64,000 bases of DNA from Mya arenaria. Taxonomy: Eukaryota > Mollusca > Bivalvia > Myida > Myidae. The position numbers and the translations under genes are program-made. The notes beneath the pieces were generated by a model. That model saw nothing but the letters and a program-made list of their open reading frames with translations. It did no database searches and had not been told where the DNA came from. Each line of letters starts with the position of its first letter. The first letter of the stretch is position 1. Where the stretch lies: assembly GCF_026914265.1 (NCBI RefSeq), contig NC_069125.1, positions 74,959,546 to 75,023,545 on the forward strand. The letters are read 5' to 3'. This document shows, piece by piece, positions 25,072 to 36,598 of this stretch.

Positions 25072-25662
25072 TTAGTTATGATAGCCATTTACGAGTATCT
25101 GGCTCCCGATCACAGGCACTGTGCTATCGTCCGTCTGTCTGTCCTTGTTCCAGCGAGGCAGGAACACCTGGGAGACCCCTGGACTGGGTGGGGGGACTTC
25201 TGTCTCTGATTCCCCGGACGAAGAGTATTCGGTGTCGGTGTCACTCTCCCCACCCGAGTCCCTTATCACCTTCCTGGTTGTGAACGTCCGCGCCTTGAAC
25301 TCCATGCTGGTCTTGAACCAGCGTCGACACTCGTCTATGTGGTGGTCGATGCATGTGACGAAACTCTTCACCGGCCGCTTGGGGAACACAATCACAGTGT
25401 CAGAGAAGCGGCTGGGCCTCACGCGTGTCTCATACAGGGTCTGGCTCCGGTACCGCCGCTTCGTTGAGTTTGTGAAACATATCACTGAATCCCTGTATGC
25501 CACTGGTGTCAAACGAGGGACGAATGTAACTTCCTCATTGTAGCGTTTCATTGCGATAAAATCCACATAGGTAATGTCGTTTCTTTCGGTGTAAGTGGCA
25601 AAAGGTGACACGGAGACGGTTTCGCTCACCTGCTCAGGAACGAGCAGCCTGCAGTCCCTCAT
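25072..25662 (-). CDS. Refilin (FAM101/RFLN) family protein
   Basis: Vertebrate refilins A and B bind filamins and promote actin bundling, including perinuclear actin. The 196-residue protein carries the family core at about residues 52-122: a TxxxxNSTKRRYRS block, then RPSRFSDTVIVFPKRP, which mirrors the vertebrate RPTRFLSTTIVYPKYP segment, then a tyrosine/aspartate strand and RRWFKTSMEFKA, which mirrors RRFLSSVELEA. The N-terminus has FATYTERNDITYVDF. The C-terminal third is outside the core: an acidic Ser/Asp/Glu stretch (about 135-157), then prolines. Vertebrate proteins are of similar size but place their low-complexity part at the N-terminus. An in-frame stop lies 9 bp before the ATG, so this is the first usable start on this exon. 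A filamin-binding role is inferred from the family only. Confidence 0.75.
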   Translation of the reverse strand: MRDCRLLVPEQVSETVSVSPFATYTERNDITYVDFIAMKRYNEEVTFVPRLTPVAYRDSVICFTNSTKRRYRSQTLYETRVRPSRFSDTVIVFPKRPVKSFVTCIDHHIDECRRWFKTSMEFKARTFTTRKVIRDSGGESDTDTEYSSSGESETEVPPPSPGVSQVFLPRWNKDRQTDDSTVPVIGSQILVNGYHN

Positions 25663-25813
25663 TTGTAACTATGGGCGGAGGTTCTCACGTTGAGTCACCT
25701 CACACGGCAAGGGTAGCCGGGGGGGCTAGTGTAGGGAGGGTTCAGACGGGCGTTACCGGGTCCGCGCCGGGATTACTGGGGACCGGGGGCAACTGCTCGT
25801 CGTTCTAACTACC
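25663..25813 (-). other. Probable GC-rich 5' UTR exon of the refilin gene
   Basis: The 150 bp upstream of the refilin ATG are much richer in G and C than the surroundings. On minus, TGTATTTTCAG at about 25814-25824 could be a 3' splice site, so an upstream non-coding exon is likely. The promoter is not identified. Confidence 0.4.
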
Positions 25814-25824
25814 TGAAAATACAT

Positions 25825-28800
25825 GCAAGGTGTTTAAAAATGCAAGATACAGTTACAGCCATTTATCACGAGGCGTTACCTGACAACTGGGAGTTTATAA
25901 AGATAGCGCAGAGGCAATTAAGACGGTGGCGTCAAATGGTGATAATGACCTGGTTTAGTGGACTTTTTGCAACCTGTTTAGGGTTGAGTGAAGACACCGT
26001 GCACATGTATACCTGTCATCCATTCAGTTTTCGTTTCATATTTGATTTCATACAATGGCTGTAAATACGAAACACAGCCATACTTATTGATATTCAATTT
26101 TACATGCCAGCCAGATTGAATATTTAATTCATTATCGATCCGTGACGGTATTGCAATGCAAAGGTACATGACGCGTTCAGTTAAATGTTTATTGAGACAA
26201 GTTAAAGTCATAAAGTACGTAAATCAATAAGTTTTGTTTAATAAAAAATAAACACCTGGAACTCGCAATTGCCTCATTCCAGTCGGATAATAAGTCCAAT
26301 GACAGTTTAATTACTTGAACTAAAAACTGATTTTACCTTTTTGAAGAAACACAGGATATCCACACATAGTCTTAAACAAAGTCCATTTCACGATGTGAAA
26401 TTCTAAACCTTGGGCTTTATGGATAAGAGTGTTTTGTTATCCCACACTCGCGCGTGCAAGATTTATGTTTAGTTTCTGCTTACTGAATGGTTAAATCCTA
26501 TTTCAATTTTGAATTGACACTCAATAAAGCCGCGAAAATTGAAATTATAAACACTTTGTGGTATATGATTATGCACAACATGCACACACGCAATGGTAAA
26601 GACTATAATCTAGTGCTATCAACACAACAAACTAAACAGACTTAACATGTAAAGAAACAATCAAATACTAGTGTCACTTTCACCACTGATCAATAGGATT
26701 TGTTATAAATAAATGATCGGAATGCGTTCTTGGTCAATATGTCGATCAATTCGGCTGCACAGGGGTACTGAAAGTATGTACTGCTCAACTGCTTAAGTCA
26801 TATTTGGCCCGGTCTCCAAGCCACATTGTGTAACAGGGAATTGTCCTAGTATTATCCGGATCGCATACAGGAGACCGTCAGCTAGAAGTCATCCGGGTAC
26901 GGTTTCGGAGGACAAATATTTATATAACATACCTGAACCAACTCCATACAAACCTGAAGCAGATATTACGAACAATTCATGGCGGTGAAGTTGGTGGTTG
27001 AGAATTCATTTTTTTGTCTTGTTTGCCGGTTATGTATGCATACATGTATGTATCAGCTCATCTAGTCCATTGTGGTAACAGAGGAGAGAAATGTGTTAAT
27101 GTATTTGACCTTGCTAAGTAGAGAAAAGCTAGATCTAAATACTATGACATTTGTGGGAATGGATCTACGTCAAAAACGAACTGCGACGTCACCTTTAAGG
27201 CGGGGTTTGATCTAAAGTAAAGTCACTTTGCAAAAATCATCAAAATCCCATGTCGGAGTCCGACGTCAAATGTTTGCTGGGAATAATTTGTGTTGAAAGG
27301 TTTGTGTCTACCACTGATTTTAAGACAGGAAGGTTACTTTTCTCATGTGATTGTCAAGTTATACGATGTGAATTCATGAATAATTGATATTTCATCTTAA
27401 ATAAGTAACAAAAAGTTAATATACTAGCTCTGATGCAAATGCGTTAAGTGTGCTCTATTCCATTTACCCCTTTCAATGCTTAATGCACAATGCTGAATCA
27501 TGTGGCGATACCCGAAGTTTAGACACAAATTTCGAAGTGTTTAATATTTTGAAGTTTAAAACTTGACATATTATTGCAAAATCAAGCCCCACTTCACATT
27601 TTCTAATCTACTATGCCAATCTTGTATGAGATTATCGTTCAACCTTTATTACACTAATGGAACAAATAGTTTTACATTAGCAACTTCTTGATACAACCAG
27701 ACGTACTATATATACCTAATGATGTGTTTGCACCACGTGATAGCGAAGTTTGAAAGTCCCTTTCTTGATATGTTTTAGATAACTTCATTCAAAAGTTTGC
27801 ACAAGCTTGTTTGTGTATCTAGATTTAAATGAGCATGTTTAATAACATCGTCTTTCTTAAAAAATGGTTTGTTGGTCCACGTCGATGTACATGTATGTAA
27901 TCATTTTTATCTTCAATATGTTTTCATGGCGATTTTCTGTTTCCCACCTACATGTATGTGTGTAATTACTGGGATTCGTATGTTCCATATTCTGTTTGGA
28001 CATATTGTGATGTGCCGAGCTATTGCCGTGTGCGTTTTTCAACTTGGGGTAATCTTAGGTTGCTCAAATAATGCCGCGAGCGCGCCACCGTCTCCCATCA
28101 TGGTAAACCGGCAATTGGAATGAACCTTACGCCCCAAATGCCGCCAATAAACATCATGCTTTACTTTGACAGAAAATAGCAGTGTTATTTGAGCTGTAAC
28201 TGGGAGTAAGATTATTGTTATTGGTCCCAGGCTGTAACAAAATGAACTCTGGAAAATATAAAATTAGGCAAAAATACCTCCAAATCATAGGTCGTCTGTC
28301 GATGAACTCCCCGATGGTAAAGTAGCACAAAAAAGCATTTTAACGCATTTTTTTCATATTAAAACATCATCATCATCATCATCAAGTTATACCATAAGTT
28401 AATCCTTAGTTTTATCAAAGCTCAAAATAATACTGTCAAAGATACCTAATTCCGCTAAAAAATACATCAAATGCTAATACTAGTTGTTTGTAACCGCTTG
28501 CAAAAGTTATGATTTAAGAATTTTCAGAATGGCAGCCTCCTCGAAAATGCTTCATTGACAACCCTTGACAACAAATGCGTATATAAATCATGGATTTTTG
28601 ATCAGGTATGTACCTATAGGCTATCACCAGTACTACTGGGTGTACAAATCAATTCTGGTGCCCCCGATATGGCAAGTGCTAAAATCTCCAAATCAGGAGT
28701 AACAATTGAAGGCTACTGGCTACGGTCACAAATCCGAACACTTTTTGAGGTTTTTCACAATTTTCTTGGAGAGTTTTTGTTGTAGTAAGTCAAAATTTGA

Positions 28801-29597
28801 TATGAAACATCTTTGGTTAATGTGACGACATCTGTCAAAATACAGATTCACGACCTCATCAATTTTATGTCAAAAATCATGCATTTTATGGACAGTAAAT
28901 CACCCTTAAATTTATGCTATGGAGGGCACAAATACCGAACACTTTAAAAGTGAAAATACATGGGTCATACAATTATAATTAATAAAGAATGCTTTATTAA
29001 ATAAACACTTAGCTGTAAAGTTATTTATTGGTTCCAATGTTTTTCAAAACATGCAATTCAAATGTAAACAGTAAAGCCTGATTTCTATTTATAAATATTT
29101 TGAATGTAGGTCAACATAACTGCAAAACCTAAAGATGGGCGTGCGCCTTCTGACGTCATTCCCCCATGTGCTACATTTTGATCTATAAGCCTATAAACAT
29201 TGAATGGCATTTTTTAGGAAAATACTTAACAAAACAAGATGAAATTTCGCAAGTGTGACCAAGGCAAGCCTCTGTATTGATCTAGGTCTTTGAATAATCG
29301 ATCTTGGTAAACAAACGCGTGTTTTAGTCGATGTTCGGGATTTGTGTCCTGTTCAGAAATGTACCGTCAACCAGTAAGGATAGTCCAAATAATTGTACGT
29401 TGACGGATCTTTTTTACCATTTGTTAGGCAAATCCTTCACGTACAAGTTGTTTTGTACCAAAAGTGGCTAGTCATTCCGATCGTGATTCAGGGTTAAAGC
29501 ATATTGCGTCTATAAAATATCAACAATAATCACAAGAAATTATACCAGATAATGCTATTTTATTTTAGTTCCGTACACAAAAAATAAATATCCAACT
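25825..29597. other. Long intergenic stretch without a recognisable gene
   Basis: About 3.8 kb with only short, unrecognised open frames. A CAT microsatellite lies at about 28365-28386. Undetected upstream exons of the refilin gene could lie here; none can be chosen from sequence alone. Confidence 0.45.
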
Positions 29598-29915
29598 GTA
29601 GTGTGTGTGGGTTAGAACTAGCCGCCCGGTTAGCTCAGTTGGTTAGAGCGCTGTGCTAGTGTTCCGGCGGTTGTGGGTTCGAGCCCCACACCGGGCGCAC
29701 TTTTCCTCCCAGGTTTACTTTACTGGTGGCAGCGGTAAACGGCAGGAGTGCCTCCATCAGCTAAAAAGGTTAATGGTGGGAGGAGTGTAGTGTGTGTGGG
29801 TTAGAACTAGCCTCCCGGTTAGCTCAGTTGGTTAGAGCGCCGTGCTAGTGTTCCGGCGGTCGTGGGTTCACAAGCCCTACACCGGGCGCACTTTTCCTCC
29901 CAGGTTTACTCTACA
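29598..29915 (+). mobile_element. tRNA-headed SINE, 189-bp tandem duplication
   Basis: The head (29624-29697) resembles a tRNA: the ends GCCCGGT and ACCGGGC pair, the A box is TAGCTCAGTTGG and the B box GGTTCGAGCCC. The anticodon arm does not form a normal five-pair stem. The tail has CTCCCAGGTTTACTTTACTG and GGTGGGAGGAGTG. The text starting GTAGTGTGTGTGG at 29598 begins again at 29787; this second copy is cut short at about 29915. The B box of copy 2 is altered (GGTTCACAAGCCC). Fragments of the same tail lie at 16511 and 16887. RNA polymerase III transcription is expected for the family. Confidence 0.85.
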
Positions 29916-30774
29916 ACGAATAATTATGAGTTTGATGGGTTTTCTTCATTTCATTATGTCAAAACATAACGATATATACATGAAGGGCACAAGCAAGGCT
30001 GTGGTTCACAGTTTTATGACAATCGGAATACTTTGCAAGTTCGGCCATGGCTGAGTTGTTAAGATTGTATTCACAAGGTCTATCTCGAAGCTGTCTGTGT
30101 CAACCATGTTTCATTTTATAGGAAAGGTACATGTATTCCTGTGTTTTAATGCATTTAATGCTTGTTTTGTGCAAAATATCTTTGCACTTACATGGTAAAA
30201 TACGAATATAAACCTTTTATTATCTATTTCAAACATAAAATATTTCTCTCAATGCAGTTTTATTACTTTTCAAAACCCCCGTGATTTTGCACAAACCTGT
30301 TTAGACGTTGGGGATTGAAAGAATCCCGTATAACATGTCTATTAATTTAGACTAGGCTAAGGATATCTACATTGTACTCTAGACTGGTACACTACTCTAT
30401 GGTTAATATTTGTCTTAATTTTACTGTATGTAGGTGTTCAGAGCCTAGGTAATGCTTGAAGTGGTTCCCTCATTAGTGTCTTATTAAAAATGTTCAAAAC
30501 AGAAAGGACACCCTGTATAACAAGTTAACAACTTGAGAATAAATTATAAAAAGAAAGACCTTAACATGACAACACTTCGTTTAAATGTACGGACGTACAT
30601 TTCAAAACGCTTCAGGTACGCCGTTGATAAGAGATTTCATTTACTTTTATTTGATTTATAAAATGATTTTTGAATCAAATGATAAACAAATCTGCAATAA
30701 CTCAACAGTTAAAATTTCATGGATTGAATTTAAAAGGTTAAAAAGGTAAGCAAAGTTAACAAAATAATATAACT
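29916..30774. other. Intergenic stretch without a recognisable gene
   Basis: Nothing recognised. Confidence 0.5.
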
Positions 30775-31113
30775 CAGACTACAGTATGCCTTACATTGGG
30801 GACTACAGTATCAGTGATTTGTATATCAGACTACAGTATCAGTGATTTGTATATCAGACTACAGTATCAGTGATTTGTATATCAGACTACAGTATCAGTG
30901 ATTTATATATCAGACTACAGTATCAGTGATTTGTATATCAGACTACAGTATCAGTGATTTGTATATCAGACTACAGTATCAGTGATTTATATATCAGACT
31001 ACAGTATCAGTGATTTGTATATCAGACTACAGTATCAGTGATTTATATATCAGACTACAGTATCAGTGATTTGTATATCAGACTACAGTATCAGTGATTT
31101 GCCTTACATTGGG
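30775..31113. repeat. 28-bp minisatellite array D (about 12 units)
   Basis: Units read CAGACTACAGTATCAGTG followed by ATTTGTATAT, with an ATTTATATAT variant in some. The array is bounded on both sides by TGCCTTACATTGGGGA, as if an ancestral unit or its flank had been split by the expansion. It is unrelated in sequence to the 28-bp array A. Confidence 0.95.
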
Positions 31114-31905
31114 GATAAATCAGTAAGTTGTGCATACATTGCTTGTTTCTAATTATATCCTTTATTATTTATATTATTAATTGTAAAACTCTTCCATAAA
31201 TGATCAAAAATTCATTTATGTTCTCCTTTTTCATGGAATGTTTGTGCAACCCATGAAAAAACCCAAATCCAGACTGACTGACCAAAAAAAAAGAGAGAAT
31301 TATATACCTGTGTAGAAATATTGCATCTGAATGCTAGTAGGTCATAGACTGGTATAAAGTTTGGATCCAGGTACTCAAATGTCAATTACCCTTGGTAGTC
31401 GGTACCTGTTAATAAATAAACATTTCATTGTCACGCCAAAGAATAAACCTGAAGTATATAATAGTAAATTATAGCTCCAATTTCAGATGTTATCTTAAAA
31501 AAAAATCTTGTTCTTGTTTTTTAACATTTATCTACTTAAATGCTAAAAAGCAAACTATTCAATAAATGCTACAATTTTGTATTGCTATAACGTATATGCT
31601 GCTGTGTAGACAGTACTAGACTAAAATAGTATCTAGGGTTTTGCCAAAACAATCCCAGTCCTGGGGGTATACAGTTGCCCCTCTATGCCCTAACAGCTAG
31701 TGCCACACAAACGGCTGGCAGTGTCAATCAATGCATTGAGTGGCAGTTATGTGTTGATACAGAAAGGAATGTCAAGCTGAAAGGACCTAAATCTCAATCA
31801 GTTCAGCTGTTTAACGTCAGAATTTTTAACAAATGGAATAAAATCTGCAATTTTAAATAGCAGAGACTTTCTTTAACCTTTATGTTGACAAACAAGTAAC
31901 ACTTA
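31114..31905. other. Intergenic stretch
   Basis: No gene is supported. An open frame at 31675-31860 (61 codons) has protein-like composition but no recognisable domain. Confidence 0.4.
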
Positions 31906-32209
31906 TGCACCAGTCAATTGTAACCACAGCCCCCCCCCCCCCCCCAGGTCCGGGGGTATACCGGGGAAAAGGGCCATGTTTTTACTTTCCAGGTGGCCCC
32001 GCGGTGGTTTTGTCATAGCGCCAAATTAAGCCGAGATTGGGCCTTATATAGAGTCTCTGGGGTGCGGGGGCATTTGGCCGGGGTTTAACCATCAGTTCAT
32101 CCCTGCAGGGCGGGGATTTTCCCTGGGTTGGCTGGACCGAAAGTCAAAGTCCTGGCTATTTCCCGGACCTGGGGGGGGGGGGGGGGCGTGGTTACAAATG
32201 ACTGGTGCA
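31906..32209. mobile_element. MITE-like element, TGCACCAGTC family, copy 2
   Basis: The terminal repeats TGCACCAGTCAATTGTAACC and GGTTACAAATGACTGGTGCA bound a 304-bp GC-rich body with C-run and G-run tracts just inside the ends. TTA lies on both flanks (31903-31905 and 32210-32212), a likely 3-bp target duplication as in PIF/Harbinger elements. Confidence 0.8.
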
Positions 32210-32810
32210 TTACCTTAGATGGAAATTAGCAAGGAGAAATGTCAAACAGGTTATTGTAGCAGTCAACAGCACCAGACCCTGCGTTCTCTCTTCAGTTTTA
32301 AGCATAGATGGGAGGTGTGAGCATGCAGAAAAAAACCTTCCAAGATCACTGAGTGGGTAAATAAACAGTACCCTTGCCAGTGTTGTTGAAGAAAATAGCA
32401 AAATATGACTACATGTAGTTATTGCTTGTTGAGCTATTGCATCTTGGAGATAACTATTGCATCTTGGAGATAACTTATTTTGCACATGCATTCCTGGTAT
32501 GCAGTTGTTTTATTGAACAAATCTGATCTGGTTTCTATACATAATTTCTCGATCTTAAATTTGTGAACCTTCATTACCGTACTTGTAAATGATAAGAATT
32601 ATATGAAATATTAAAAACAATGTACTATGTAAAAATACTATCAATAATGTATTATTTGATTATTTTGTCTGTTTTTTCTTTATTATTTTCAGACCAAGAT
32701 ATCAACCTAGTGACTGAATCTCTTGAATCCTAGTTGGGAAAGCTTGACTGGCCCAAACTGCAGTCTAAAAAACAGGTAACTGTGGTCACTGACCTACATG
32801 TATTGATTGT

Positions 32811-32890
32811 TATAGGTCCGAATGTTAGTATCATCAGTATGGTTGTTCCAAATTTCTACCTAGAGGTCACTGGAAGTAAATTCTGGCATT
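32811..32890 (+). repeat. Left flanking copy beside array E
   Basis: TATAGGTCC, AGTATGGTTGTT and TTTCTACCTAGAGGTCACTG recur in the same order at 35568-35648, on the other side of array E. The two copies bracket the array in direct orientation. Confidence 0.7.
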
Positions 32891-32924
32891 AACTGTCTCT
32901 ATAAAAATATTATAATGCTATTTT

Positions 32925-34040
32925 TAACCAGGTTTTCCAGGTTTTCACATAGTGACAGCCTGGCGGCATCAAACTTGGTCAAGATATGTTAACCCTAACT
33001 AAAGTTATTCAGTTGCAACTGTTTTTCTGTTTTTAGTAACAGTGACCTTGACCTTGGCCCTAGGGACCCCAAACGCAATCCCATGAAAGGTATCTTTAAA
33101 CTCTTCCTGTACACCAAGTTTAGTCAAGATATGTCAGCCCTTACTAAAGTTATTCAGTTTCAACCGTTTTTCTATTTTTAGTAACAGTGACCTTGACCCT
33201 AGGGACCCCAAACGCAATCCCATGAAAGGTATCTATAAACTCTTCCTGTACACCAAGTTTAGTCAAGATATGTCAGCCCTTACTAATGTTATTCAGTTTC
33301 AACCGTTTTTTTCTATTTTTAGTAACAGTGACCTTGACCTTGAACCTAGGGACCCCAATCCCATTCCCATGAAAGGTACCCATAAACTCTTTCTATAGAC
33401 CAAGTTTGGTCAAGATATGTCAACCCTTACTAAAGTTATTCAGTTTCAACCACTTTTCTATTTTTAGTAACAGTCACCTTGGCCTTGAACCTAGGGACCC
33501 CAATCCCATTCCCATGAAAGGTACCCATAAACTCTTTCTATAGACCAAGTTTGGTCAAGATATGTCAACCCTTACTAAAGTTATTCAGTTTCAACCACTT
33601 TTCTATTTTTAGTAACAGTCACCTTGGCCTTGAACCTAGGGACCCCAAACACAATCCCATGAAAGGTCTCCATAAACTCTTCATATAGACCAAGTTTGGT
33701 CAAGATATGTCAACCCCAACTAAAGTTATTCAATTTCAACCGTTTTTCTATTTTTAGTAACAGTGACCTTGACCTTGAACCTAGGGACCCAAACACAATC
33801 CCATGAAAGGTCTCTATAAACTATTCCTATAAACCAAGTTTAGTCAAAATATGTCATCCCTAACTCAAGTTATTCAGTTTCAACTGTTTTTCTATTTTTA
33901 GTAACAGTGACCTTGACCTTGACCCTAGGGACCCCAAACGCAATCCCATGAAAGGTAGCCATAAACTCTTCCTATATACCAAGTGTGGTCAAGATATGTC
34001 AACCCTAACTAAAGTTATTCAGTTTCATAGGTGAGTTTGA
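32925..34040 (+). repeat. ~145-bp tandem array E, forward block (7 units)
   Basis: Units start at about 33036, 33181, 33322, 33467, 33612, 33757 and 33901 with GTAACAGTGACCTTG. They then read GGGACCCCAAACGCAATCCC, ATGAAAGG, ACCAAGTTTAGTCAAGATAT and TTATTCAGTTTCAACC. The block opens with CCAGGTTTTCACATAGTGA and closes at 34026 in a GC-rich module (GACGCCGCCCGGCC). Confidence 0.9.
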
Positions 34041-34600
34041 CGCCGCCCGGCCGCCCGCCCGAACAACGACGTTCGCCATTCTAATAACCAGGTTTCACTA
34101 TGTGAAAACCTGGTTAAAAACGGTTGAAACTGAATTACTTTAGTTAGGGATGACATATCTTGACTAAACTTGGTCTATAGGAAGAGTGTATGGAGATTTT
34201 TCATGGGATTGCGTTTGGGTCCCTAGTTTCAAGGTCACTGTTACTAAAAATAAAAAAAATGGTTGAAACTGAATAACTTTAGTAAGGGTTGATATATCTT
34301 GACCAATTATTCAGTTTCATAGGTGAGTTTGACGCCGCCCGGCCGGCCGCCCGCCCGCCCGCCCGAACAACGACGTACGCCATTCTAATAACCAGGTTTC
34401 ACTATGTGAAAACCTGGTCAAAAACTGTTGAAACTGAATTACTTTAGTTAGGGATGACATATCTTGACTAAACTTGGTCTATAGGAATAGTTTATGGAGA
34501 CCTTTCATGGGATTGCGTTTGGGGTCCCTAGTTTCAAGGTCACTGTTACTAAAAATAGAGAAATGGTTGAAACTGAATAACTTTAGTAAGGGTTGATATA
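34026..34600. repeat. Junction module of array E, duplicated with 292-bp offset
   Basis: CATAGGTGAGTTTGACGCCG starts at 34026 and again at 34318. Each copy is followed by CATTCTAATAACCAGGTTTC and the palindrome ACCAGGTTTCAC...GTGAAAACCTGGT. This is where the forward units turn into reverse-oriented units. Confidence 0.8.
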
Positions 34601-35477
34601 TCTTGACCAAACTTGGTCTATAGAAACAGTTAATGGGTACCTTTCATGGGATTGCGTTTGGGGTCATTAGGGTCAAATCAAGGTCACTGTTACTAAAAAT
34701 AAAAAACGGTTGAAACTGAATAACTTTAGTTATGGTTGACATATCTTGACCAAATTTATTCCATAGAAAGAGTTTATGGAGACCTTTCATGAGATTGCGT
34801 TTGGGGTCCCTAGGGTCAAGGTCACTGTTACTAAAAACAGTTGAAACTGAATAACTTTAGTTAGGGATGACATATTTTGACTAAACTTGGTCTATATGAA
34901 GAGTTTATGGAGACCTTTCATGGGATTGCCTTTGGGTTCCCAAGGGTCAAGGTCACTGTTACTAAAAATAGAAAAAAACCGGTTGAAACTGAATATCTTT
35001 AGTTAGGGTTGACATATCTTGAGCCAACTTGGTCTATAGGAAGAGTTTATGGATATCTTTCATGGGATTGCATTTGGGATCCCTAGGGTCTAGGTCAAGG
35101 TCACTGTTACTAAATATAGAAAAATAGTTGAAACTGAATAACTTTAGTCAGGGTCCACATATCTTGACCAAACCAGGTATAAAGGAAGAGTTTATGGATA
35201 CCTTTCATGGGATTGCGTTTGGGGTCCCTAGATTCACGGTCAATGTCACGGTTACTAAAAATAGAAAAATGGTTGAAACTGAATAACTTAAGTTGGGGTT
35301 GACATATCCTGACCCAACTTGGTATAAAGGAAGAGATTATGGATACCTTTCAATCGATTGCATTTGGGGTCCCTAGGGTCAAGGTCACTGTTACTAAAAA
35401 TAGGAAAACAGACACAGGCTGAAGTTCTTCTGTCAATCATTAAAAACCTGGTTTCGTCGCATTGCGGCGTTTCTTGT
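34097..35477 (-). repeat. ~145-bp tandem array E, reverse block (about 8 units)
   Basis: The same unit as the forward block appears in opposite orientation (GGTTGAAACTGAATAACTTT, ACTTGGTCTATAGG, TTTCATGGGATTGCGTTTGG, AAGGTCACTGTTACT). It ends with AACCTGGTTTCGTCGCATTG, in which CGTCGC-ATT-GCGGCG folds into a hairpin (35455-35469), followed by TTTCTTGT. The same end occurs at 40009. Confidence 0.9.
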
Positions 35478-35567
35478 ATTTTTTCACCCGATTGATATTT
35501 TTTGCCTTCAGCTTAGCCACTGCCTGAATGAAACTTTTACTTTAAGCATTATTATGACCTATTTTTA

Positions 35568-35648
35568 TAGGTCCGTGCTGTGACGAACGAGTATGGTTGT
35601 TTCAAATTGATACTTAAATTTCTACCTAGAAGTCACTGGAGGTAAAAA
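35568..35648 (+). repeat. Right flanking copy beside array E
   Basis: This is the counterpart of 32811-32890 (AGTATGGTTGTT and TTTCTACCTAGAAGTCACTG). Confidence 0.7.
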
Positions 35649-35840
35649 AAATCATGTTTTAAGTATACATATACCGGGTATATTTAATAAAATAATTAGA
35701 TCCTCATACCGGTTTATTATATAGGAGTTTGTGTATTTTTAAAAAAACAAACATTATCACATTCTTTTACCTTTTCTGTCTACATTCTTGGTTTTACTTT
35801 AATATTAAAACGCAGATAAGGAATCCCTGATTTTTTCAGT

Positions 35841-36598
35841 GGTTACACGTATTCCGATTTTTGGACCCTGTTTTCGCCTGGTAAGTAGTATAAATTAAAG
35901 ATTTCCAAAAACTCATGACGCGAATTTGGTTCTTCGAACTTCATGTTTCTCTTAGCCTTTTATTTCATGTTATTAGGTTAGGGAATAAAACAGTTATTAT
36001 AGGAAAACTTTAGTCTAGTCTGATGTTTACAAATGTGGGAAGCTCAAAATGCATACTTTTTTGCAATACTTTTTCCTTCCTTATTATTCAAATGGAATAT
36101 TTTAATTTCCTGAATCTTTATTTGCTGTTCAAGAGGTTTTATGATTAAGTTCATTCGGTTAAACCACCTAAACGTGTGCTGATAACAGTTAACCACATTT
36201 GGGCATTTGAGCAGTGCGACAAATTGAACTCGCGACCACTTTTTAGAATATTATACCACCAAATATTGAATATTTTCTATATAATTATAGGCTGGTCTGT
36301 TTGATTGTCCGTCCGTATTTTACAAATGTTTACTGAACAACCATCAACCATCAGAGTGGTCGAAGGTTTTCCTTCAATAACTTTTTTATTCCGTAACCTC
36401 CGCTTGAAATAATAAGCCAAGAGAAACATAAGATTGTAGAGCCGAATTCGCGTCATTATGTTTTGGAAATATTTAATTTATACTACTTACTAGCGAAAAC
36501 AGAGTACTAAAATCACTTTTTTAACGTTTCGCTGCCATCTTACAGCTCATATTCAAAATCCTCAATTAAACCATTTCATATTCGGAATACGTGTACAC
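35841..36598. mobile_element. Inverted-repeat element upstream of fucosyltransferase 1
   Basis: The outer ends GGTTACACGTATTCCG and CGGAATACGTGTACACC pair. A longer inner arm of about 85 bp (from GTTTTCGCCTGGTAAGTAGT at about 35872) matches the complement of 36410-36500 with few differences. There is no transposase in the roughly 440 bp between the arms. The target duplication is not clear. The element ends about 580 bp before the start codon of the next gene. Confidence 0.7.

Noticed and set aside
29624-29697. tRNA gene
   Set aside because: A and B boxes and acceptor pairing are present, but the anticodon arm does not form a normal stem and the sequence continues into a SINE tail; it is the head of a SINE.
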